Source: Tubiluchus corallicola (Eukaryota > Priapulida > Priapulimorpha > Priapulimorphida > Tubiluchidae). From it: a DNA stretch of 64,000 bases. This document shows, piece after piece, positions 55,681 to 64,000 of the stretch. Both the position numbers and the translations under genes were made by a program. The notes below the pieces were generated by a model, which was given only the letters and a program-made list of their open reading frames with translations, made no database searches and had not been told where the DNA came from. The DNA lies in assembly GCA_030141605.1 (NCBI GenBank), contig JAQGDQ010000157.1, positions 323,266 through 387,265 on the forward strand, in the 5' to 3' direction. Numbering within the stretch: position 1 is the first letter of the stretch; each line of letters opens with the position of its first letter.

Positions 55681-56439
55681 ACGTGTGCCAGTCTATTGTA
55701 GCTTTACCTTTGCTGTTTTCAATGTCAGTCTTCAGGTTTAGTTTATAGATGTCTTTATCTCGTTATTATTGTAGGTTTACATTACATTTTTTCCACTAGA
55801 AAGCTTTTTCTTACGTTTGACCTTGATTAAATGTCAAGCGGAAAGGGCAGTTAATCTGGATCATTGTTTTTTGGCGCAGAAGAGTTACTTTGTCGCTTTT
55901 ACTAAAGCTCCATCCGCTTCATATTTTTATTATTTCACTTCGAGCGTTCATTTAATCATTTTTTCTGCTACGCAAATTCTGCACATGCGCGTGTTTTCCT
56001 ATTTCGATTTTCTTATTTAATAATCTGCTAATCACAAATCTCAAGCGCGTTAACGTTTCAATTGTAGCGAAGTGGAACTTTTATACTTACACGACTTCAT
56101 ACCAACTTCCATTATAGGTTATTGCCAGCAATAAAGACAGGTATGATAATAACAAATTCACTAAAAGAAATGTTATCTATGGTTGAGCAAACGCCAGAGA
56201 GTTCACTGGCCACTATTACGTACGGGGAAACACACACATTGAGTTGCTGCGTTTTCCGCGTTTTAACTTTGCAGTTATATCCTCCCCACCACCCACTGCT
56301 TGACGACAAGTTATGACTCTAATTATTCAAATTCACCAGACAGTTAATTTGGTATCATTTATTTTGACTAGCATTAGGGTGTTTATATCTTACTTTAGAA
56401 TCAGTTATATGAAACTACGCACTACGTTTTCTACCGTGA

Positions 56440-56502
56440 CTTTTCTACTGGCCACGCGTTGTGGGCGGGTCTGTGTGTCGGTTACCTGCGCAGTACGGAC
56501 AG
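56440..56502 (+). promoter_or_regulatory. Possible CpG-rich promoter and non-coding first exon ending at a donor
   Basis: A local GC/CpG-rich patch contains a GGGCGGG box (56463-56469) and ends in an excellent donor, GGACAG|GTGAGT (GT at 56503). No coding potential. It could be the 5' end of the gene whose first coding exon starts at 62104, which has a plausible acceptor (CTACAG) just before its ATG. Speculative. Confidence 0.25.
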
Positions 56503-57205
56503 GTGAGTCCACGTGAGCTGCAATCAGCGTATGTAGCGCTTACAGGAGTGTTTGCTAATTCACGTAGAGCGATTATTCGTGCATCCGGTTGCTAGTAAGC
56601 GAACAGCCGTTACCGGCAAAGTATTGTTGCTTTTCGTTTAGTGTAAATTGCACAGGTGTGTTTAATAGTTCTTATTTAGAGTGCTGCAATAAGCAATCAG
56701 CAATAGTTTTACTGGACACTAAATGGCGTCACAGTTTTAGTTTTTTTCCGGTGTTTTTGAATTATTATTATAATTGTTTATGCTTAAAAATGTTATTTTT
56801 GTGCAGTGCTGTTGTGTTCCTACTGCTTAGGCTAATAGGCCTACATTTTTGACTGGCCTATCGTGATTAGAATTTTTCATCTATTTCAATTTGGTATTTG
56901 AAGCGGGGATGTGTGTGGGATTCCCGTAGAGATGACCTTTTGTGGGAACATCGTGGTAGTGGGAAATAGACTGGCTCCCAGCTCGAATGAGAAGGATGGG
57001 AATTGCACAAGAAAATACTGATGCCATTGTATTTCGTTTTGTTAAGAACTCTACGAAATCAAAGCTAGTTGAATGACAGCAAACCGAAAAAAGCAGACTG
57101 ATGCACCATGTGCTTAAGTTAAACTAATTTTAACTAGAATTTCCTAGAAAATCGCAAAAGTTTCTTTATTAACAGGTGTTTTGCTATTGCCTGTTAATTG
57201 CAAAA

Positions 57206-58062
57206 CAATCAAACAAAATCACGTGACAACGCGTAGCCTAGATATTCAATAACTTTGGTAAGTCGGTTAATTTTGAGCGGAGTTTGTTAATAAAACTGTA
57301 AAAGTAAAATGCTACATGTTTTATGCTTTTGAGAAACATATTTGAAAATTCATTAATAAAAGCTGTCATGGTAGCAGCGAAGCTCTCTATATTTAACACA
57401 CATTTCACACCAGGCAGAGAATTCTCTATGTAAACGAGAATTAGCATTATAAAGTTAAACATGCAACGTTTTTAAAAAATTTCACAACAAACTGGCCGCT
57501 AAAAACACCACACTAGAATGATTAGCAGAGTATGCGTGGCTTTACTTTAGCCAAACTAAAATTAAACTTTAACATACTAGATGTGCAAGTTCATATTTTA
57601 TGAGTTTATTATACTATTTATGCTGCTGATACTGAACAGAGAGGCGGTAAATAACAATAAACAAAATCTACAGGAAACGTTGCACTTTTTGAACAGTTTG
57701 TAATAAAGTAAAACTAGTTTGACTAAAGTAATTCCACGCATACTCTGTTACTCATTATAGCGTGTTATTTTCGGCCGCTAGTTCGTTGTGAAATTTTTTA
57801 ACAACGTTGCATGTTTAACTTTATAATGCTAATTCTCGTTTACATAGAGAATTCTCTGCCTGGTGTGAAATGTGTGTTAAATATAGAGAGTTTCCCTGCT
57901 ACCATGACAGCTTTTATTAATGAATTTTCAAATATGTTTCTCAAAAGCATAAAACATGTAGCATTTTACTTTTACAGCTTTATTAACAAACTTCGCTCAC
58001 AATTAACAGACTTACCACAGTTATTGAATATCTAGGCTACGCATTGTCACGTGATTTTGACC
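57206..58062. repeat. Long inverted repeat (fold-back element)
   Basis: Arms about 57206-57551 and 57713-58062 are reverse complements at very high identity over ~340 bp, separated by ~160 bp. The outer tips share CAAAATCACGTGACAA and GCGTAGCCTAG. Each arm contains a 74-codon open frame (57238-57462 minus, 57811-58035 plus) differing at only three residues; this is a by-product of arm identity rather than evidence for a protein. Likely a fold-back or long-TIR MITE. Transcripts would form a long hairpin. Confidence 0.9.
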
Positions 58063-59343
58063 CGTGAGAATAGTTTTAGGTTCATAGGAATCCATGGGTT
58101 CTCAGGTGATATATATTTAGAAGGTGTGAGAAGATTTGTGAAACGATTGCTGGAAAAAAGGATTATAGGAAGTAAACACTTTTTAGTCAACAATTTTCTG
58201 CGTCAAAAGCAAAAAGAGGGATTTTTAAAATCGAAATAAAATAAACTACGTTTTGTAATTTCTGTTTTTAAACTAGCAAAAGTTGCCAAATAATGATTAA
58301 CAACTTCGAAAATCCTACGTCTTAGCGCGGTTTTAAATCGGTTGGCCATTGTGAGAGTATGTCAAATTAAAAGAAATGATAAAATGGGTAATTATTTTAT
58401 TTCAAAGTACAGGACTTGCTATGAGGCATTCTCATAGACTTTGCAACCTAGCATGAACTTGTTTTGTAAATACCAGTATCTGTTTATTTTTTTATTATTA
58501 GCATATTACATTATTCCAATGTAGATAATTGTCACTGTTAATGGCAAAGTAAGCTGCCTGTGTTTGGTAGGACAAGTCTAAACTTCTCATGCAGATAAAA
58601 AACTATTTTTAATTTTTAGCGTAGCTCGTTGCGTTAATATAAATATCTCCGATCTTTTGCTTGCCATGCAGTCATACTGGTTAATGTGATTGTCGGAAAA
58701 AGTCCAAAAATTCATTTCTTGATTTACTATAAGAAATATAGGTCAACATATGACTGGCATTTTTGATTGTATGCTGGAGACGATTATGATATTATACTCT
58801 ATATTAAACTAACAAAGGCCAGTAGAATTTACAAAACTCCAAAGTAGATTTCGGTTTATGAAATAAGAATAGTAACGGACTCTTGAACTGCACGTTGCGT
58901 GAGGGTTTTGTTTGTTTTTCGTCAAAACCATTTTCACTTTTGTCGATGTAGTACAATTAAATAGTGCGATTTTAAACTTCATGATTTGATATTTCTTTTA
59001 GATAAACACGAGCATAATACTGAGTTTGAATAAGTTTCTTTCGTAACTGGAATTTTTGATATTTTTGCGCGGATAATCGCCCGGCGACTCTTTTTAATAG
59101 AGGCAACGCCATGCACACATTGATGATTATATTGTATTTCGCATGACTCAACTGAGCATACCCAGTAATTTAGGGTAATTTGTCTTGGAATTTGACATAG
59201 ACATACAAATAAAGCTTCATAAAACCACAAACTTTTCAGGTTTGAATAGAAATCACCATAATAAACCACAATCTTTAGGCAAGGCAGCGAAACGAACCGA
59301 ACAAACTAAATAACTAACTAGACAGCTAACCGGTTACCTAACC
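58063..59343. other. Nothing recognised between fold-back element and minisatellite
   Basis: Short unsupported open frames on both strands; no repeats or RNA genes seen. Confidence 0.45.
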
Positions 59344-59690
59344 AGCGGCAGTGAGCATTCGGGCAGTGGACACTTGGGCAGTGGACACTTGGGCAGTGGA
59401 CACTTGACCAGTGGCATTTGGGTGGTGGTCATTTGGGCAGTGGCATTTGAGTAGTGGACACTTGGGATGTGGACTCTTGGCTTGTGGCACTTGGGCTATG
59501 GATGCTTAGACAGTGACACTTGAGCAGTGGCACTTGGGCAGTGGCATTTGGCTGTGGGTGCTTGGGCAGTGTACATTTCGGCTGTAGGACATGTAGATAG
59601 TGGGCAGTTAGGCGTGGCATTTGGGCAGTGGATACACTAAACGGCCCAAATGTCCACCGCTCAAATGTCCTCTGTCCAAGTGACTGAGAT
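59344..59690 (+). repeat. Minisatellite, ~15-bp unit, with a short inverted tail
   Basis: About twenty degenerate copies of GGGCAGTGGACACTT / GGGCAGTGGCATTT. From about 59640 the same motif appears in reverse complement (CCCAAATGTCCACCGC), so the array can fold back on itself. Confidence 0.85.
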
Positions 59691-60424
59691 TATTCGACCA
59701 AAGAACGTACCAATCACCAGTTTAACCAGCCAAACAACCTACTATGCAGTTAATTAACGTTTCACCCAGGCAGCCTACCAACATGTCGAACAGAAAAATG
59801 AATGAAATAACGAAACAAACAAACAAGCAAATAAACAAACGTGCAAAGTGCACTAACAGAAGGACATATAAATAAAATGGGAAACAATGAAGCAACTTCT
59901 TTTTGTCTTAGCGCAGGTAGCTAAGTACTTTTATTAAATCTTTCGTTTAGTTCACCTTGTATTCTAACACATTGTGATTCCTCTAATTGTTTTAATTATT
60001 TTAGTTAACAATTGGAATAATTACGTATATATTATGATGGACTTGTTTTCCTGTCAAACTGCAGTCCTGTAAATTTTGGAGCCCGAGACAACCAGGTCAG
60101 CATTTATTTGTTGTTTTCTAAAGGCAATTATTTCAAATAAATGTTTTTTTAAATCTTTCGTTTTGGTGCCATATCGTTTGGCGCACCTCATGAAACTATA
60201 TAACCAGTTTCTATCGTAGATGCATTGTTCACTGACCCAGCTTCCTCACCACTAAACAGTTCTGAGTGTTTTAGAAACTTCAACTGTAAAACTTTAGACA
60301 TTCTGCTCACTGACCTAAAGATAAACTGAGATATAAGAAATTGAACGGACAGCAGTAAGTTCACAAGAGGTCGTCTGAACTCATTTCATTTGTGAGGCAT
60401 GACATTGAGAATAGATGGGCATTT

Positions 60425-60600
60425 GTTTGTTGTTTGTTTATTTGCTTGCTTGCATGTTTGTTTATTTGTTCGTTTTGTTTGTTTGTTTGTTTGTTTGTTT
60501 GTTTGTTTTGTTCTTGCTGTCAATTCTTCTTTGTTGGTTTGTTTGTTTATTTCCTTGTTTTGTTTTTGCTGCCTATTCTTCTTTCTTCGTTTGTCTTTTT
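60425..60600 (+). repeat. (GTTT)n-rich low-complexity tract
   Basis: GTTT tetranucleotides, purest at about 60477-60512, grading into a T/C-rich run to about 60700. The Cys/Leu/Phe/Val open frames in all three phases are artefacts. Confidence 0.85.
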
Positions 60601-60740
60601 CTTCATTCTATTGTCGTTCTATTTTCTTTCCTTCGGTTGATCTTCCTTCATCCCTACCTTTTTCATTCCTGATTTATTTATTTCATTATTTATTCCTTTC
60701 TTTACATTTTCTTAATGTGAAAATTCTAGTACATGCATAG

Positions 60741-62103
60741 CTTCGGCTTTACAACTAGTTGACTTCAGTGAGTGATTCTGTTTAGTATGGAAGTTCCACT
60801 GCTGCTGACCACAGAAAAAACTTAACAAAGAAACTGCAACTTAAGTTACGATAGCATCATCATCATCGTATGCCCGTTACGTCAATAGCAGACATTAGGC
60901 AGACAGAATTGTAAAATACACGTAGAAGAAATCCGGCCTCAAGACGGGTAAACACAGCAGTAGTCCAGCAAAAAACTATACACTGCTGTGCCAGTGGCTT
61001 ATCAGCACCACTTCCGTTTGATAACCTTTAACCTAGAAAAATTCAGGCCCCTGGCATTTCCGAAGCTCAAGATGACGCGTGACCCAGACAAGCATTTTTT
61101 TATAATTTATATAGCACAACCAATCAATTCCAAACGTATTATGTGCTTCTTGCTCCTACTTACTACTCTATGGCGTTAAAAAATGTTCTCTGCTGTCTCC
61201 CAAACTTATAATTAGAGAGCTAATAACTACCATTTTTTATTTCTTTTCACAGCTGTGGAGCTTACCCAAATAAGCTGCAAATACCTTGGAAACGAACGCT
61301 GTGGGAAAGCTACGTCATGAAGTCAGTCAGCGTGTGAAAAATCAATAATTGCGCGTTCAACCTACTTTTGGAAGAAACAACCTAATTTGTAGGGGTGACA
61401 GCAAAAATCAATGTTGTGATTTATTGACCCGCATACAAACGTGTTGTATTTGTGAAAACAATTGAAAATACATTTATACAGCTAATTCAGAAAGCAGTTA
61501 ACCTGGTAAGAATCCATTCATTAAAATTGCTTTTGATTTACGATTGAATAAATCTGGTCGTCGAGCATTGCACGAAAAACAATCAGTGCTAATAAGCAGC
61601 GTTGTGTAGCGAATTGTTATAACCAAATCTGGTGCTTTTGTGTTTTTATAGACCAGATTCTTATTGCCTGATAAAAAACTTTATAGGATATGCCATTCAC
61701 TGGCGTACAATTGGATCATAAAGGGTAGTGAACTGCGTTTAGCTGTTTTACGTCAGTTTTCGATGTACTTGTGTACCTGTGTTATTCTGCACGCATGCAA
61801 GTTGATATATGGTTGAACCTGAAGTGTTGGTGGTAAAATAATAATAGTAATTCTGTGCGAAAAATGACAAAAAGGTGTTGGCGCTTTACAGCGAGCGAAA
61901 AGAGCATGACAGTTTGTTATGACTGGGGTCAGTTCGAACCGTGAAAAAAGTACTAAACCGTTTGAAACAACAGATAGGCTAGAATGATTCTTTTACCTAC
62001 ACCCATGTGCCAAAGACGTCATTTGTGACTAAGTGAGGTTTGGTGATTGTGACAAGTGGCAATTATCAACTGAGTTCTAGTTTCATCTGCAAGCTACAGC
62101 AAA
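60741..62103. other. Upstream of the 62104 GPCR-like gene, nothing recognised
   Basis: May include its promoter and 5' UTR. Candidate splice acceptors CTGCAAG and CTACAG lie within 20 bp of the ATG. No open frame of note. Confidence 0.4.
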
Positions 62104-63045
62104 ATGTTATCAGAAACCGATAAAACCCCGCTACTGTGGAGCAACGTAGCGCTAGCCGCTTCCTCTGCACTGGCAATAGTCCTCAACATTATCGCCGCCC
62201 TGGTGGTGTACCTGTGCAGGAGGAAAAGCAACAATAAATCGACCCAAAAGTTCCTCCTGGCTTTGACTCTCGAAGGAGTTGGGGTGTCCTTATTGCCGGG
62301 CGCCATCTATTCCATAACTCAGGTAATGAAATGGGAATGGGTGCAGCAAGTTTGTGGTGGACTTACTTGGAGCTTTGCTAGTTTGGCGTTCCTGCAGGCC
62401 GCAACTAGTACATCTGCGCTTTTGGACAGATTGTACGCCATACGATGGAGAATGCAGTACACGAAAAGAATCAACCAAAAAGATATTAAGTATCATTTGT
62501 TGGCTTGTTCTGTGGTTTGCGCTTGTCTGGGAGCAATTCCAACTTTTCTCAGGACTATTGAAAAGGTACATTGTCCATTTCTGCCTTACGATTTTACTTT
62601 CGGCTATGGCGCTTTTGTTTGTGTGATATACATATTCTTGCTAATCGTGACCACCGTGTCGCTAGTGTTGCTCTTTTTGACCATGAGGAAACTCAAATGG
62701 GAGGGCTGGAAAAACGATGTTTTTCTGGTGAATCAAACTGATTATAAGGAAGATCGCATTGCAAGAGTCGCCGAGAGTGACTACACGTCATCGTTGACCA
62801 GCTCTCTGAAACCACTGTCCACATTTTCCAGCTTGGCCAGCAGCACAAAGTTCGACAAAAGTGCTGACCTGAGCAATTTGAGTTACAGAGGAAACAACTC
62901 GCTTAATTTGAGCAATAGCAGTAGTTGGAATCGAAGACGCAAGGTGAGAGAAAAATTGGGAGGCATGGAGTCTTACACTGATCAATGGAAGACTATTGTT
63001 GTAATCACAATTGTGGACTATTTACTTCTGCATTCGCCATTACTG
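62104..63045 (+). CDS. Class A GPCR-like gene, first coding exon (3' part not visible)
   Basis: 314 codons up to a CTG|GTAAGA donor at 63046. Six hydrophobic segments: TM1 about 14-37, TM2 48-70, TM3 85-108, TM4 130-148, TM5 167-193, TM6 from 295. DRL (108-110) stands in the DRY position and C84/C157 can form the usual ECL disulfide. ICL3 is long (about 194-294) and very rich in Ser/Thr/Asn, a plausible phosphorylation region. TM6 ends LLLHSPLL at the donor, so TM7 must come from a downstream exon; I found no convincing one before 64000. Unlike the intronic GPCR array this gene has introns and shows no close similarity to it. The ligand class is not recognised; a peptide or prostanoid-like orphan is possible. 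The 19 further codons after the donor are read-through of the intron. Confidence 0.8.
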
Positions 63046-64000
63046 GTAAGAATTTTTACCTTTTTAGTCAGAAAATTGCTACGTCATAACTAATCACGTC
63101 ATCAACAAATTTATTGTACGAGTTTGTGAATGCTTTGAAGGCACGTTTAGTTAAGTTTAGTTTAGTATATTAAGTAGCACAGATATAAATTTAATGAAAA
63201 AAATGGCTACTTAAAAGTTTACGGTTAAAAGCACAAAGAGTCAAGGCTACTTACGTATGCCTGTTAAAACATAAAATTAAATGATTTTAAGATTTACATA
63301 TTTGAAACATTTTTTAAAAAGTTTGCTATTCTGAGCAGAGACTGAGGGGGCACCGCCGACAGACTCAGAGAGTTGATTCCAGATTCTAATTATTCTGTTT
63401 GAGAAAAGGGTTTTAAAACTATCAAGTCGGCAGTGGGTTGTAACTTCCAGCGGCGACTCCTTGTTACATTAGATAAAGGCGCTTTGCTAAAAATACATCT
63501 TTGTCTATAGCACTGTCTCCAGGTAATATAGAATAACCTCTCTGAGGCTATTACATTACTTGACTTCGAGAAGCGCTAATGGAGATGTGACAGTGTGCGC
63601 CTCTCCAAGAATGCAAACTACTTCAAGAGCAGTGATTCGATCTAATTTCGTTACCAATGAACTCATTTATTGAACAGTAGGTTAATGAGTTCAGTACTGG
63701 AGGGAAAACAATGGTTTAGTTTACCTAAGTTTAGTATTTTTAGATACACGGTGATATAGTTTTTAGGCACAGATACTTAGTGACCGCAATTACACGGCTT
63801 TTACGGCAATACATGCCCACGTGATGCAATGACAATTAATTTTTTTTAAATAACGCCGCCACATACGATTAATAATAGGTCCCATTTTTTCATTTCTTAT
63901 CGGCAATGTCGGTGCTGCGTATGTGAGTAATGTCTAATGAAATCCTTGTGGTTTGAGAAAATATAAATCGCACATTGCTAATCTGTGTCAACACTCATCT
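63046..64000 (+). other. Intron after the first coding exon of the GPCR-like gene
   Basis: Starts with GTAAGAATT. No segment encoding a TM7 helix with an NPxxY-like motif was found before the window ends. Confidence 0.45.

Noticed and set aside
57238-58035. Pair of 74-residue proteins on opposite strands
   Set aside because: They are the two arms of the long inverted repeat; conservation reflects arm identity, not protein constraint.
60392-60740. Three overlapping Cys/Leu/Phe-rich membrane-like frames
   Set aside because: Translation of a GTTT/T-rich tract; all three phases are open, which indicates composition rather than coding.

Overview
This 64 kb window is animal nuclear DNA: AT-rich, intron-rich and crowded with transposon remnants. 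It looks like an invertebrate, most likely a protostome, because it carries ionotropic-receptor-type (IR) genes, a family known from protostomes. A degenerate interstitial TTAGGG-type tract (34.75-34.89 kb) argues weakly against most insects. The species cannot be named from the sequence.

One gene on the + strand dominates. TBCK (TBC-domain pseudokinase; inactive kinase + Rab-GAP TBC + rhodanese-like domains) can be followed from its ATG at 2585 to its stop at 52422. I could place 21 coding exons with consistent GT/AG sites and matching phases, giving 873 residues, close to the ~893 of the human protein.

Two very long TBCK introns hold nested, same-strand arrays of intronless receptor genes. 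Intron 7 (13021-23825) holds two intact IR-like ligand-gated channel genes (15061-16422 and 17415-18794) and the decayed tail of a third (about 21053-21421). Intron 16 (35267-46733) holds three intact, mutually related rhodopsin-like GPCR genes (37160-38113, 38890-39846, 40450-41430) and a fourth (43208-44170) broken only by one in-frame TAG. The host gene thus carries two unrelated families of probable chemosensory receptors, each a local tandem expansion with a dying member.

The other introns contain hAT-type, pogo/Tigger-like and piggyBac-like non-autonomous DNA elements (several with clear target-site duplications), LINE reverse-transcriptase relics, a Penelope-like GIY-YIG relic between inverted repeats, tRNA-like SINE pieces and several mini- and microsatellites. 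A hAT-like element starts 12 bp after the TBCK stop, so it lies in the 3' UTR region.

From 53.3 to 62.1 kb I see no convincing protein gene. There is a strong long inverted repeat (57206-58062), simple repeats and a possible promoter/first exon near 56.5 kb. At 62104 a further, multi-exon class A GPCR-like gene begins; its first coding exon ends at a splice donor at 63046, and its last transmembrane helix is not visible in the window.
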